Assembly (NCBI RefSeq): GCF_001423845.1
Contig: NZ_LMPM01000001.1
Coordinates: forward strand, 1,465,493-1,529,492
Reading direction: 5' to 3'
Source: Sphingomonas sp. Leaf357
GTDB taxonomy: Bacteria > Pseudomonadota > Alphaproteobacteria > Sphingomonadales > Sphingomonadaceae
DNA length: 64,000 nt
Under the pieces are notes generated by a model. It did no database searches, was not told where the DNA came from, and worked only from the letters and a program-made list of their open reading frames with translations. The position numbers and the translations under genes are program-made. Shown piece by piece: positions 18,373 to 27,456 of the stretch; the stretch's first letter is position 1, and the number at the start of each line of letters is the position of its first letter.

Positions 18373-18573
18373 TCAGTCCTTCTTGCCGCGCCCGGCGAAG
18401 ATCATCGCCGCGGCCACCGCCGCCGATCCGATGCCCACGCCGAGCCCGATCGCTCCGATCGGCCAGTTCTTGCCGTCCTTCTTGACGTCCTTGGCGCCGG
18501 CGCGCTCCTTGGCGGCCTGATGGTGCTTGGCCGCGGCGACGATCTCGTTGGGTTCCTTATCGGACACGCTCAC
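18373..18573 (-). CDS. Small single-membrane-segment protein (66 aa)
   Basis: Starts with GTG at 18573, whose bases overlap the tgt stop (GTGA), so it is translationally coupled to tgt. Sequence begins [20 protein letters not shown], a charged Lys-rich N-terminal half, then one membrane segment ([22 protein letters not shown], about residues 38-59) and a basic tail GRGKKD, so the N-terminus is probably cytoplasmic or the tail is held by positive charge. No known function; the coupling suggests it travels with tgt. Confidence 0.7.
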   Translation of the reverse strand: MSVSDKEPNEIVAAAKHHQAAKERAGAKDVKKDGKNWPIGAIGLGVGIGSAAVAAAMIFAGRGKKD

Positions 18574-19712
18574 TCTCCGTTCTGCTTTGCCCCGCGATAT
18601 TCCGCGCGGAACCCATTGGCAAACATACTCAACGTGCCACCGGCGATCGCGGCGCGCAGATCGGCCATCAGTGCCTGATAGAAGTACAGATTGTGCTCGG
18701 TCATCAGCATCGCGCCCAGCATCTCGCCCGATCGCACGAGATGGTGGAGATAGGCGCGCGTCCAGCCGGCGCAGACCGGGCAGGCGCAGGCCGGATCGAG
18801 CGGGCCCTGATCCTCGGCGAACTTCGCGTTGCGGATGTTGATCGGGCCGGCGCGCGTGAAGGCCTGCCCGGTGCGTCCGGAACGGGTCGGCAGCACGCAA
18901 TCGAACATGTCGATGCCGCGTTCGACCGCGCCGACGATATCGTCCGGCTTGCCCACGCCCATCAGGTAGCGCGGCTTGTCCTCGGGCAATTGTCCCGGCG
19001 CGAAATCGAGGCAGCCGAACATCGCCTCCTGTCCTTCGCCGACCGCGAGGCCGCCGACCGCGTAGCCGTCGAAGCCGATCGCGGCCAACTCACCCGCGCT
19101 TTCCGCGCGCAGCCGTTCGTCGAGCGCGCCCTGCTGGATGCCGAAGATCGCCGCGTGCTCGGCATGTTCGCCGCCGCCATCGAACGCGTCGCGGCTGCGT
19201 TTCGCCCAGCGCATCGATCGCGCCATCGCGGCGGCCTGCACCTCGCGGGTCGAGGTGGTCGGCACCAGTTCGTCGAACGCCATGACGATGTCGGAACCGA
19301 GCAGGCGCTGGATCTCGATCGAGCGTTCCGGGGACAGCGTATGGCGCGTGCCGTCGAGATGGCTCTTGAACGTCACGCCATTTTCGTCGCGCTTGGTCAG
19401 GTCGCTGAGGCTCATCACCTGATAGCCGCCCGAATCGGTCAGGATCGGGCGGTCCCAGCCCATGAAATCGTGCAGCCCGCCCAATCGCGCGACTCGCTCG
19501 GCGGTGGGGCGCAGCATCAGATGATAGGTGTTGCCCAGGATGATGTCAGCGCCGCTCGCGCGCACGTCGCCGGGCTTCATCGCCTTGACGGTGGCGGCGG
19601 TGCCGACCGGCATGAAGGCGGGGGTGCGGATCGTGCCGCGGCGCATCGCGATCGCGCCGGTGCGCGCCTTGCCGTCGCGCGCGAGGATGGTGAAGTCGAA
19701 CCGGGGTGGCAT
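18570..19712 (-). CDS. tgt: Queuine tRNA-ribosyltransferase (tRNA-guanine transglycosylase)
   Basis: 380 residues. Tgt exchanges guanine-34 for preQ1 in tRNAs with GUN anticodons, the step before QueA. The catalytic Asp region is [13 protein letters not shown], the second active-site region is [17 protein letters not shown], and the zinc ligands are in [19 protein letters not shown] (Cys, Cys, Cys and His). Length and start match the family. It lies in a minus-strand run: an EF-hand gene ends five bases upstream and a small membrane gene overlaps downstream. queA is usually adjacent, but here is 8 kb upstream. Confidence 0.97.
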   Translation of the reverse strand: MPPRFDFTILARDGKARTGAIAMRRGTIRTPAFMPVGTAATVKAMKPGDVRASGADIILGNTYHLMLRPTAERVARLGGLHDFMGWDRPILTDSGGYQVMSLSDLTKRDENGVTFKSHLDGTRHTLSPERSIEIQRLLGSDIVMAFDELVPTTSTREVQAAAMARSMRWAKRSRDAFDGGGEHAEHAAIFGIQQGALDERLRAESAGELAAIGFDGYAVGGLAVGEGQEAMFGCLDFAPGQLPEDKPRYLMGVGKPDDIVGAVERGIDMFDCVLPTRSGRTGQAFTRAGPINIRNAKFAEDQGPLDPACACPVCAGWTRAYLHHLVRSGEMLGAMLMTEHNLYFYQALMADLRAAIAGGTLSMFANGFRAEYRGAKQNGE

Positions 19713-19717
19713 GGGGA

Positions 19718-20218
19718 TCAGCGCTTCTTCTTGCCGGGAATGACGGAGGGCGCGGTGCGCAGCGTGAGCAGTTCGGCCCGAGTCACCGATCCGTTCCTGT
19801 CGACGTCGAACCGGTCGAAGAAGCGATCGAACTCGGCCTGCAATTCGGCCAAGGTGATGCGATTGTCGTCGTCGGTGTCGACCGAATAGGGGCTGGGCAC
19901 GACATTGGCATCGCCCAGCCAGGTCTTCGCCCAGTCGCTATAATCGATATAGCCGATATCGGGCTTGCCCTGCGCGACGCTCGCGAAGCTGCGCTTGAGG
20001 CAGGCATGGAGTTCGTCGCGCGTGACGATCGCGTCGAAATTCGCGTCGCACGCGGCGATCAGCATCGCTGCCGGTTCGAACACGATCGTCGCGAAGGGCT
20101 GTGGTCGCATGGTCGGCGCGGGGGCCGAAGGCGTGGTGGTCGGTGCCTGCTGGGCGCCGGCCGGCGGCGCGGCGGCGAGCGCCAGAGCCAGGCAGATAAA
20201 GGGTATCGGTTTCGGCAT
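19718..20218 (-). CDS. Secreted EF-hand protein
   Basis: 166 residues from ATG 20218 ([24 protein letters not shown], a signal peptide). Two good calcium loops near the C-terminus, [12 protein letters not shown] and [12 protein letters not shown], and one degenerate loop [14 protein letters not shown]-hand proteins bind Ca2+ in the periplasm; the partner is unknown. It ends five bases before tgt on the same strand, so tgt may be cotranscribed from its promoter, which is unusual for tgt. An in-frame start at 20227 or 20239 is possible. Confidence 0.8.
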   Translation of the reverse strand: MPKPIPFICLALALAAAPPAGAQQAPTTTPSAPAPTMRPQPFATIVFEPAAMLIAACDANFDAIVTRDELHACLKRSFASVAQGKPDIGYIDYSDWAKTWLGDANVVPSPYSVDTDDDNRITLAELQAEFDRFFDRFDVDRNGSVTRAELLTLRTAPSVIPGKKKR

Positions 20219-20354
20219 TCGGAGCATCCCAAGTTGCACGGCCTATCCGCCAAGGCAGCGCCCGGGGCAAGGACCGTGGTGCCCGAGTGATCGTTGCGCC
20301 GCTTGTTAAGATTATGCGGTTAGTCCGGTCGCCGGAAATGCGGACGAGGCGGCG

Positions 20355-21398
20355 GTGTTCAAACGGAAGCGACAGGAAATCCCGGATTGCGCCGCCGTCG
20401 TCGAGGACGAGCTGGCCGTGTCCGCGATTCTGCGATTTCTGGCGGAACAGGGCTTGCGGCCCACGCCGGTCAACTACGAACTGGCCTATATCCGCGCCAA
20501 CGACGGTGACAGCCTGGCCGCGCGCGCGATCGACGCGATCCTGATCGGCGGCGACACCGTTAGCCAGGCTCAGGCCGATCATATCGTCGGTGCCTATCGC
20601 GCACTCGGCGGTGGGCGGCGGGAGAGCGAGGAGGAAACGGCGGGCCATGCCGAACTCCGCCATCAGACCCGGCACCTGGCCGAGCTGACCGGTGCCGCGA
20701 TGACCGCGACCGGCCAGTTCGGGCGCGATCTGAGCCAGCATCTGGATGATCTGGATCAGGATAGCCCGCCGTTCGCCGCTACCATCGCCGCGATGATCGA
20801 CCGCACCGGCGAGACCGAGGCACGCCTGAGCGCGGCGATGCAACAGATCGATTCGCTCAATTCGGAACTCATGGCGGCCAAGACCGACGCCGCGCGCGAC
20901 GCGCTGACCGGCTTGGCCAACCGCCGCGGCCTGCAACTCCATCTCGACGCGCTCGAACCCGGCGGCTGCACCGCGATCGCGATCTGCGACATCGATCGCT
21001 TCAAAGCGATCAACGACCGGCACGGACATCAGGTCGGCGACCGGGTGATAAGGGCGGTCGCCGAATCGATCGCCGCCAGTTGCGAACCGCACCTCGTCGC
21101 GCGCTGGGGTGGGGAGGAGTTCGTCGTGGTGATGGAAGGTGTGCCGCTCGCCACCGCCGCCGACATCGTCGTGCGCTCGAACCGGACCCTGCAGAACCGC
21201 GTCTTCCGGATCCGCGATACCGGCGAGGCGCTGGAGCCGATCACGCTTTCGGCCGGCGTGGTGATGGTAGCGGACGGCAAGGCGGAAGAGGCGATCACTG
21301 CCGCCGACGCCCTGCTATATCGCGCCAAGACGGAAGGCCGCGATCGCGTAATTTGGGCCGCGGACCCACCAGATGCTCCGGCGGCCATCGCGGCTTGA
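20355..21398 (+). CDS. Diguanylate cyclase (GGDEF domain)
   Basis: 347 residues from GTG 20355. No membrane segment: an N-terminal helical region of about 180 residues (MFKRKRQEIPDCAAVVEDEL...), a heptad-like stretch QQIDSLNSELMAAKTDAARDA, and then a GGDEF domain from DALTGLANRRGL with active-site RWGGEEF near residue 250. GG[DE]EF is intact, so it should make cyclic-di-GMP; the usual inhibitory RxxD site just before it is not present (EPHL). Start is divergent from the EF-hand gene. Confidence 0.9.
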   Translation: MFKRKRQEIPDCAAVVEDELAVSAILRFLAEQGLRPTPVNYELAYIRANDGDSLAARAIDAILIGGDTVSQAQADHIVGAYRALGGGRRESEEETAGHAELRHQTRHLAELTGAAMTATGQFGRDLSQHLDDLDQDSPPFAATIAAMIDRTGETEARLSAAMQQIDSLNSELMAAKTDAARDALTGLANRRGLQLHLDALEPGGCTAIAICDIDRFKAINDRHGHQVGDRVIRAVAESIAASCEPHLVARWGGEEFVVVMEGVPLATAADIVVRSNRTLQNRVFRIRDTGEALEPITLSAGVVMVADGKAEEAITAADALLYRAKTEGRDRVIWAADPPDAPAAIAA

Positions 21399-21467
21399 GC
21401 AGAACATTGCCAGGCTTTGCGATGTGGTGCAGATTTGCGTGAAACATTTATCGGGCGGGAAAGATCG

Positions 21468-22424
21468 ATGGGAATAGTTCGAGGTCTGGCAACCAAGATA
21501 TCATCGACGCCGCCCATTCGTAGTGTCGGTTCATTGTACCGGCAGTATCTGCGGTCACGAAGAAATCCCGACGATTTCGAACGTATAGCCTTCAGCAAAT
21601 CCGTGGGGTTTTTCGCCGTCGGGGAACGGTCCGCGCTTGCTACGTTGCGCAATGGATTGTCGGTGCGCGTCAATACCGACGATCATGTCGGCCGCGTTCT
21701 CTACGCGATGGGCGATTTCCAGCCCCGCATTAGCTCGGTTATCCGCGCGTTGCTCGATCCCGGCGATACCGTGATCGATATCGGGGCCAATGTCGGCTGG
21801 TTCGTTGCCACGGCGGCTCCGCTCGTCGGGGAACATGGACGGGTGATCGCGTTCGAACCGCAACCGAATATCGCCGCGATGTTGCGCGAAACCATCGCCA
21901 TCAATCGGCTGAGCCAGGTCACGCTCAACGAGTTCGCCTTGTCGAACGAAGACAGTCAGATGACCTTGCACATTCTGTCGGGCAATTCGGGCGCGGCACG
22001 CCTGGCCGAGCCGACCGGCGATGGCGACTGGCATGCGGTCTCGGTACCGGTCAAGAACGCGCTGACAGTCCTGACGGACCTGGCCATTCCGCACATCCGG
22101 ATGGTGAAGATCGATGTCGAAGGTCATGAAGGCGCGGTGCTGGAAGCGTGCGAGCCGTATCTGAGCGCTCATCCGGCCGATATCGTGATCTTCGAATCCA
22201 ACGCGCATGGCGAACCGCCCTTCTTCGAGCGGACCTCGGTGATGGCGCTAGAACGAATGGGCTATCGCTTCTTCCAACTGGCCAGAGACAAATCGAACTT
22301 CGTGGAAGTGCCGTCGGATGGCCAAGGCGCGGAATACGAGAACGATTTCCTGGCGATCCATTCCGGTGTGAATTTCGCATCGGACATCGCACGGCTCGGC
22401 GCAAAGGCGCGAAGCGTTAAGTGA
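21468..22424 (+). CDS. FkbM family SAM-dependent methyltransferase
   Basis: 318 residues from ATG 21468 (MGIVRGLATKISSTPP), preceded by GGGCGGGA. The SAM-binding motif is TVIDIGANVGWFVATAAPLVG then VIAFEPQP near residues 100-135; IRMVKIDVEGHEGAVLEAC is the FkbM post-motif. The family O-methylates sugars or lipids in polysaccharide, glycolipid or antibiotic synthesis. There is no glycan cluster next to it. Base composition is somewhat lower in GC than the nearby housekeeping genes, fitting the accessory block between tgt and queA. Confidence 0.87.
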   Translation: MGIVRGLATKISSTPPIRSVGSLYRQYLRSRRNPDDFERIAFSKSVGFFAVGERSALATLRNGLSVRVNTDDHVGRVLYAMGDFQPRISSVIRALLDPGDTVIDIGANVGWFVATAAPLVGEHGRVIAFEPQPNIAAMLRETIAINRLSQVTLNEFALSNEDSQMTLHILSGNSGAARLAEPTGDGDWHAVSVPVKNALTVLTDLAIPHIRMVKIDVEGHEGAVLEACEPYLSAHPADIVIFESNAHGEPPFFERTSVMALERMGYRFFQLARDKSNFVEVPSDGQGAEYENDFLAIHSGVNFASDIARLGAKARSVK

Positions 22425-22533
22425 TCGCCATGGCACTGCGGAGGTCGGGCGCGCGTGACCTTCATGGGACGAAGGAAATTGCAGATCGGGTTGGCACCTG
22501 GCTTTCCGCCGATGCTATCGGAGTAGCAGTGTC

Positions 22534-22722
22534 TTAGCTCTGACCGACGGACGATGTGACGGTGGCCGGGATCGTCTCGGCCCGATCCTCGGGCAGTGAC
22601 TGTCGGGACCATGTTCTGGCGTTTTCGGATAGGCGCGCCGTCTCCCGCCGGATCTCGCCGATAACGCGGAATATTGCGACAGCGATCGCGATCGACACGA
22701 GCAAGGATATGATCTGGGCCAT
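22534..22722 (-). CDS. Possible small membrane protein (62 aa)
   Basis: ATG at 22722 with GGAG about 12 bases upstream. The product starts with a membrane segment (MAQIISLLVSIAIAVAIFRV) followed by a charged amphipathic helix (IGEIRRETARLSENARTW) and a polar tail. No family recognised. A candidate EcfG-type box lies about 85 bases upstream. The reading frame stays open upstream to 22959, so the gene call rests on composition and hydrophobicity only. Confidence 0.45.
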   Translation of the reverse strand: MAQIISLLVSIAIAVAIFRVIGEIRRETARLSENARTWSRQSLPEDRAETIPATVTSSVGQS

Positions 22723-23056
22723 AGATAGTGTCGCTCCGCGGTCTCTTGCCGAAACGCATCCGCTCGACATGGCTGTCAAGCGACTGGCGTTCGTTTCAAC
22801 GAGCGAACCGGCGATCTGCTTTCTCGTTCCACGCGGTCGTGGAAAAGCGTCCGGACGAACATTGTGGCCGGGCAATTGCAGCCCGCGTCCTGACTGTCTG
22901 CAGCGGCCCTTGCGTATCGGAGGATGGGGTGCCAACGCTGCCCGCGTCCCGATAGCCACCCCTCAGACCCTCGGCGGTTATCGGGGCACCTGCCCGATCC
23001 GATCGTCGACGGGCACCGCCGGCTTTGTCCGCCAGCGGTGCCCGTGACATTGAAGC
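22723..23056. other. Intergenic region, about 330 bases, no supported gene
   Basis: Between the two small minus-strand membrane-protein genes. Open frames on both strands have unnatural composition. The only item noted is the GGAAC-N17-GTT match at 22806-22830. Confidence 0.5.
22806..22830 (-). promoter_or_regulatory. Candidate EcfG (general stress sigma) promoter
   Basis: On the minus strand GGAAC at 22830-22826 is followed after 17 bases by GTT, matching the alphaproteobacterial EcfG consensus GGAAC-N16/17-GTT. It points to the small membrane-protein gene starting at 22722. A chance match is quite possible. Confidence 0.3.
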
Positions 23057-23254
23057 TCAGTCGCGCGTGCCCCGCAGCGTGTTCAGCACCGCGATCGCGG
23101 CGACGCCGAGAAATGCGGCGCTGGTCCAGGGCCGGGCCTTGGCGAAGCTCTTGGCCTTTTCGGTGATCGGCGCATCGCCGGAAAAATGTTCGCGGAACGC
23201 ATCCGACAGCGCGGTCTTGCCGTTCGAGGTCGTGGTCGTGGCGTCATCGGTCAT
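23057..23254 (-). CDS. Small membrane protein (65 aa), YqjD/ElaB-like composition
   Basis: Starts MTDDATTTTSNGKTALSDAF at ATG 23254. A polar Thr-rich N-terminus is followed by an amphipathic region (REHFSGDAPITEKAKSFAKARPW) and one C-terminal membrane segment (TSAAFLGVAAIAVLNTL) ending in RGTRD. The pattern of helix plus C-terminal membrane anchor recalls stress-induced ribosome/membrane-tethering proteins of the DUF883 (ElaB/YqjD) type, but the resemblance is in architecture only. A stand-alone gene. Confidence 0.6.
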   Translation of the reverse strand: MTDDATTTTSNGKTALSDAFREHFSGDAPITEKAKSFAKARPWTSAAFLGVAAIAVLNTLRGTRD

Positions 23255-23481
23255 GTCATACTCCGTCACCGCGCAGGAGGCTGCGGTCTGAGGCGATAAC
23301 GCGCAAGCGCGGGGACGGTGCCATGGCGATGCTCCCGATGAAGCGGCAGCTATCCTGGCGGCGCTAACCCTATCTTCACTATCCTTATTTATCAATCCCT
23401 TCGACGCATCGAGGGTATGAAATGAAGAGCGAAGATGGTTTGTCATCGGGGTCGGAAAACCGTGCCCGCGGAGCATTCCCG

Positions 23482-25008
23482 ATGAAGTGGACCGGCGTGA
23501 TCTCCGCCGCCATCCTGCTGGCATCGTGTGGGGGATCGGGCGCCGCGCCCGCCGCCGACGTCTCGGTCGTGCCGGCGGGCACCAAGACGCCCGAACCGCA
23601 GCCCAGCCCGACGCCGAGCCCCACTCCCACGCCGACGGCCAGCGTCGCCAAGCCGCGGATCGGGGTCAGCGCAGTGCCGCAAATCTATTACGGTACCGAG
23701 CGGATCTGGGCCAATCTCGCCTACCGCTCCAGCGAGTGGATGAACGTGGTCGGCGGCTACAACACCGTCGGCAATCCCAACACCGCGGGCCGGATCTATC
23801 TGACCGCGCCGAACGCGGTCTATAGCGGTCAATCGACCAAAATCACCTGCACCTGGCAGGGCGCCGGCAAGGCCCATATCGGCGGCATGTCGCAGACGAC
23901 CTACGGCGATCACACCGCGACGGTGGTGTGGGTGCCGCAGGGCGTGCCGGGCAAGCACGGCGTAATCTGGTTCGATCTGTCGCAGAGCGACGGCACGTTC
24001 CGCAATCTCGACTGTCGCGAGGCGGGGGTCGTCACCAATGGTCGGCTCGACCAGCGCTATGTCGACGACATGAAGATCTACGGCACCATCCGCTTCCTCG
24101 ACTGGTCCAACGCCAACAACAATCTGCCGATCACCTGGGCGACGCGGGCGCTGCCCGGCACCGCGTACGTCACCGCGGACCAGCCGCTGGAAGACCAGAT
24201 CGAGATCGCCAACGCCGCCGGTGCCGATGCATGGTTCACCGTGCCGTGGAACGCCGACGACGATTATGTCCGGCGCATGGCGACGCTGATCCGCGACACG
24301 CTGAAGGGCAAGGCCTATTTCGAGACCGGCAACGAAGTTTGGAACTGGGGTTTCCTGGTCACGACGCAGGCGTTGAACGAGGGGATCGCCGAGAACCTCA
24401 GCCTGAACAAGTGGGACAACACGATGCTGCGCTACGCCGAGAAGACGGTGGAGCAGAACAAGATCATCACCGACGTGTTCAAGGATCAGCGTGCGCGCCT
24501 GGTCCGCGTCGCGTCGTTCCAGTCCGGCAACACCCCGGGCATCGACCAGTTCATGGCCTTCCGCGACACCGCGCAATGGGTCGATGCGCTCGCCGACGCG
24601 CCGTATTTCGGGACCGAAGTTCTGAACACGGACACGCCCAATACGCTGGCGCAGGCCGCATTGTTCGCGTTGGTCGAAACCGCGCGCGTCGTGGCCATCG
24701 GCCACACCACCAATGTCGCCGCCAGCGCCAAGGCCTATGGCAAGCTGTCGATGATCTACGAAGGTGGCCAGGGTACGGTCTCGAGCGACGTCAACGCGGC
24801 GGTGAACGAGGCGATGCAGGCGAGCACTTCGATGGGCGCGGCATACGATCGCTACCTCGCCGATCTCCTGAGGGTTCACACCGGACCGCTCATGCTCTAC
24901 AACGCCACCGGGACGACCTCCAAATGGGGGAGTTGGGGGCAGCATGATTATACCGGTCAGGCCTCGCCGAAGCGGCGCGCCATCATCGACGCGAACGCCA
25001 ACCGCTAG
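23482..25008 (+). CDS. Glycosidase-like lipoprotein
   Basis: 508 residues from ATG 23482, giving a lipoprotein signal with lipobox LASC (MKWTGVISAAILLASCGGSG). A Pro/Thr linker (PEPQPSPTPSPTPTPT) leads to a body with barrel-like motifs: IYGTIRFLDWSNANNN, GADAWFTVPWNADDDYVRR, and AYFETGNEVWNWGF, where NE-V-W looks like the acid/base Glu motif of clan-A glycoside hydrolases; LSMIYEGGQG further on may hold the nucleophile. I infer an envelope-bound polysaccharide-binding or -degrading enzyme; no specific family is assigned. Stop overlaps the convergent gene by four bases. Confidence 0.72.
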   Translation: MKWTGVISAAILLASCGGSGAAPAADVSVVPAGTKTPEPQPSPTPSPTPTPTASVAKPRIGVSAVPQIYYGTERIWANLAYRSSEWMNVVGGYNTVGNPNTAGRIYLTAPNAVYSGQSTKITCTWQGAGKAHIGGMSQTTYGDHTATVVWVPQGVPGKHGVIWFDLSQSDGTFRNLDCREAGVVTNGRLDQRYVDDMKIYGTIRFLDWSNANNNLPITWATRALPGTAYVTADQPLEDQIEIANAAGADAWFTVPWNADDDYVRRMATLIRDTLKGKAYFETGNEVWNWGFLVTTQALNEGIAENLSLNKWDNTMLRYAEKTVEQNKIITDVFKDQRARLVRVASFQSGNTPGIDQFMAFRDTAQWVDALADAPYFGTEVLNTDTPNTLAQAALFALVETARVVAIGHTTNVAASAKAYGKLSMIYEGGQGTVSSDVNAAVNEAMQASTSMGAAYDRYLADLLRVHTGPLMLYNATGTTSKWGSWGQHDYTGQASPKRRAIIDANANR

Positions 25009-25874
25009 AACCGGCGGTCGTTCGCTCCGATCAGGTCGCAATTCCCCCGGAACCCGTAACTCGCGGTGCCCTGGACGGTGATGCGACCGGAACGCCGGTC
25101 GATCGTAATGCGCGGCTTGTTGAGTCCGTTGAGACGATAGCTGGCGGTGATCACGTCTCGCCCGCTTCGCACGGCGTAGAGATCCCACCAGCCGTTATTG
25201 CCGCGCGAATTGATCGGCGGGATCAGCGATTTGGGCAGACGGATGCGGCCGCCGTCTCCCCATAGCTGGATCATCAGCGATGCGTCGAACAGCTCGGTCG
25301 TCGACTGGTTGTAGCGGCCATGTTCATACCGGTCGCGATCGGCGTTCCATGTCCAGGTCGTTCCGCTGGTGATACCGTTCTTCGATCCGTCGCCGAAACA
25401 GACCAGGCCAAGATCGACCGGCCGCCCGCCAACGACCGGGCCAGCGCCGGGATAGCCGGGGCGCTCGTCCGCATTCGGATAGGGCGGCCGTGAAAAGTTC
25501 GGATTCGGTTCATAGCCGGGCCGGGGGCGGCTGACGGGTCGGTCCGGCACGGTGTAATCCGGACGCGGGCGGAGATTGGCCGATTGTCGGCAGTCGGGCG
25601 GCGTGGTCGGCGTGATCGAACTGTAGCGGCCGTTCATCGTCGCGATCGTGACGCATTGGCGGCGGTCGGCATTCCACCAGTAGGCATAGCTGCGATCGTC
25701 GCCCTTTTCGCCGCGCACGTTGCGATAGCCACGCCGCTGCAACTCTCCCTCCGCCTGCCCGGCGCGCGCACCGGCCATGTCCTCGAGCCCGGTCGATTGG
25801 GCCTGGGCCGGAACCGTCCAAACGCCCGAAGCCAATCCTCCGACCAGAAAAATGCCGGCGAGTTCGAACCGCAT
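25005..25874 (-). CDS. Secreted protein of unknown function
   Basis: 289 residues with signal peptide (MRFELAGIFLVGGLASGVWTVPAQAQS). The N-terminal module GRAGQAEGELQRRGYRN-type (here ARAGQAEGELQRRGYRNVRGEKGDDRSYAYWWNADRRQCVTI) is a small domain repeated in many alphaproteobacterial exported proteins. A Pro/Arg/Tyr-rich linker follows (residues 100-145), then a C-terminal domain (VDLGLVCFGDGSK to FRGNCDLIGANDRRF) with conserved Trp and Cys. No enzymatic motif is visible. Ends on top of the glycosidase-like gene. Confidence 0.75.
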   Translation of the reverse strand: MRFELAGIFLVGGLASGVWTVPAQAQSTGLEDMAGARAGQAEGELQRRGYRNVRGEKGDDRSYAYWWNADRRQCVTIATMNGRYSSITPTTPPDCRQSANLRPRPDYTVPDRPVSRPRPGYEPNPNFSRPPYPNADERPGYPGAGPVVGGRPVDLGLVCFGDGSKNGITSGTTWTWNADRDRYEHGRYNQSTTELFDASLMIQLWGDGGRIRLPKSLIPPINSRGNNGWWDLYAVRSGRDVITASYRLNGLNKPRITIDRRSGRITVQGTASYGFRGNCDLIGANDRRF

Positions 25875-26008
25875 GACCTGTCTCCCAGGAACGCGGAGCC
25901 TTTGCGGGCTGGCCGATGCCAGAACGGACCGCGTGTTTCGTCGCAGACCGTCAACGCCAGATGCCGGAATAGGTTGCCCGTTCGATCGACGTCGAAAGGG
26001 CCAGCAAG

Positions 26009-26037
26009 AAGCCGCCGGCCTTTCGGCCAGCGGCTTC
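26009..26037 (-). terminator. Terminator after PEP-CTERM gene
   Basis: Stem AAGCCGCTGGCC / GGCCGGCGGCTT on the minus strand, followed by CTTGCTGG; directly after the PEP-CTERM stop. A near copy stands at 27401-27434. Confidence 0.75.
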
Positions 26038-26060
26038 GGTCTCCCCCCGGAGAGACGCGA

Positions 26061-26717
26061 TCAGGCGAAGGCGACGCTCGTCTTGACCTTGCGGCTGCGC
26101 GCGGCCGCGCCGATCATGCCGAAGCCGAGGATCATCATGCCCCAGGTTGCGGGCTCGGGCACGGCAGCGGCGTTGACCACCACATTGTCGAGGACGAATT
26201 CCGCGTTGGCATTCGGCCCGGTCGCCGTGATGCGTGCCGAGGTCAGACCCGAAAACGCGTTCGACAGCTGGAACGTCGAGAAGTCGAAGCCGGTGAAGGA
26301 GAACGAGGTGCTGGCTACGACGATCGAGCCCGACAATCCTTCGACCAGGATGCCCGTGGCCGACTGGGTGCTGCCGGTCGTGATGTTGAAGTCCGCGGTG
26401 CGCGATCCGGCCTGGAACCCGTTCAGCGAGAATACGCCGCCCGCAACCGGGGCGAAGTTCAGGACCGACAAGCCGTTGGCGGCGACGATCGCTGCGCTGG
26501 TATTCTGGGCGAGAACGCCGGAATTGCAGACGAATACGGCGTTGCCCGGCGCAGAAAACGTAAAGCCGCCGCTGGTCAGGCTCGCGCCGGCATAGGCGCA
26601 GGAGCCGCTGGTCACATCGGAAAAATCGATCACCGATGCGGACGCGGGCATCGCGATCATCGCCATGCTGCCGACAATCGCGGCACCCGCCAGCAGAGTC
26701 TTCATCATCGTCTTCAT
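26061..26717 (-). CDS. PEP-CTERM sorting-domain protein
   Basis: 218 residues from ATG 26717. Signal peptide MKTMMKTLLAGAAIVGSMAM; a beta-rich middle (VIDFSDVTSGSCAYAGASLT, GGVFSLNGFQAGSRTADFNI) resembling secreted lectin-like PEP-CTERM proteins; and the sorting tail VPEPATWGMMILGFGMIGAA followed by ARSRK. The tail directs processing by exosortase and attachment or release at the surface, often linked to exopolysaccharide production. Just upstream lies a degenerate queA 3' end, and a second copy of the tail is 1.4 kb upstream. Confidence 0.88.
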   Translation of the reverse strand: MKTMMKTLLAGAAIVGSMAMIAMPASASVIDFSDVTSGSCAYAGASLTSGGFTFSAPGNAVFVCNSGVLAQNTSAAIVAANGLSVLNFAPVAGGVFSLNGFQAGSRTADFNITTGSTQSATGILVEGLSGSIVVASTSFSFTGFDFSTFQLSNAFSGLTSARITATGPNANAEFVLDNVVVNAAAVPEPATWGMMILGFGMIGAAARSRKVKTSVAFA

Positions 26718-26919
26718 TGTTCTATCCCGTTCCAAGCCACCAAGCGGCGATGCTCCGATAAGAGCAATCACCGTGCCAATCGCCGATTTGCGGTCCAGAC
26801 AATGGTAAACGGCGGCGGGAGACGAAGTTATCGTAAGATTTTCTTACAGTGTTTTAACCACTTAAGCTTCTTTTCTCCAAGCCCGGGCGGCTCGCCGATG
26901 AATTCTCACGAGAGGCTCG
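26718..26919. other. Upstream region of PEP-CTERM gene, A/T-rich
   Basis: Contains an A/T-rich stretch (around 26829-26875, e.g. TTATCGTAAGATTTTCTTAC) that probably holds the promoter of the PEP-CTERM gene. No gene is supported. Confidence 0.4.
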
Positions 26920-27036
26920 GGGCAGCAGTGGCGACGCATCCCCATAGGAATAGCAACGGTGGCCATGCTTGATCGCATGAGCATATGCCGCCTGCATCCG
27001 CGCGCGTCCCGTCAGCGCCGAGACAAGCATAAACAG
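26920..27036 (-). pseudogene. Degenerate second copy of the queA 3' end
   Basis: On the minus strand these 39 codons read [20 protein letters not shown] then [19 protein letters not shown], against [20 protein letters not shown] then [19 protein letters not shown] at the end of intact queA: 29 of 39 residues match, without stop or frameshift, but the intact stop position is read through into RASRE. No queA sequence precedes it. The homologous bases in queA are 27718-27834. Confidence 0.85.
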
Positions 27037-27400
27037 ATTTAGAATCGGCCAGCAATTTACTATGAAATTCATGCGTTAGAGGCAAAGCGGAGCATGACAA
27101 AGCGCCACATGAGAAAAGCCGATGCTGTAATCGCAAACCAGATCAGTCTGCCTTGAACGCCATCAGGTAAGATAGTGCGTCCCCATCGCGACAGCATCAA
27201 TATCGGCTTTTGGGCGTAAGCGGCCTGCCTGCTTTTCGATACCCGCGAAGAGCGCGGAGTGTCGCATTGTGGTGAGAAGCGGTCATTTGGTCAGAAGCTA
27301 AGAGGCGACCGACCGTTCGTCAGCAGTTAGGCGGGCATGATCGCAGAGATCATCTGCAACATGAGCGATTGCCAACTATCTCAGGCAGCCGAGCACAGCA
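27037..27400. other. Region between the duplicated segments, no supported gene
   Basis: Composition is lower in GC than average and frames are short. I see no integrase, transposase or inverted terminal repeat. It may be decayed mobile DNA. Confidence 0.4.
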
Positions 27401-27434
27401 AAAAAATGCCGCCAGCCCGAAGGCCAGCGGCTTA
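27401..27434 (-). terminator. Terminator after the truncated PEP-CTERM tail
   Basis: On the minus strand GCCGCTGGCC, a TTCG-containing loop, GGCTGGCGGC, then ATTTTTTTGC: a strong stem with U-run. It resembles the terminator at 26009-26037, so the duplicated segment includes the terminator. Confidence 0.85.
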
Positions 27435-27456
27435 GTGTTCGTCTTCCAACGAACTG

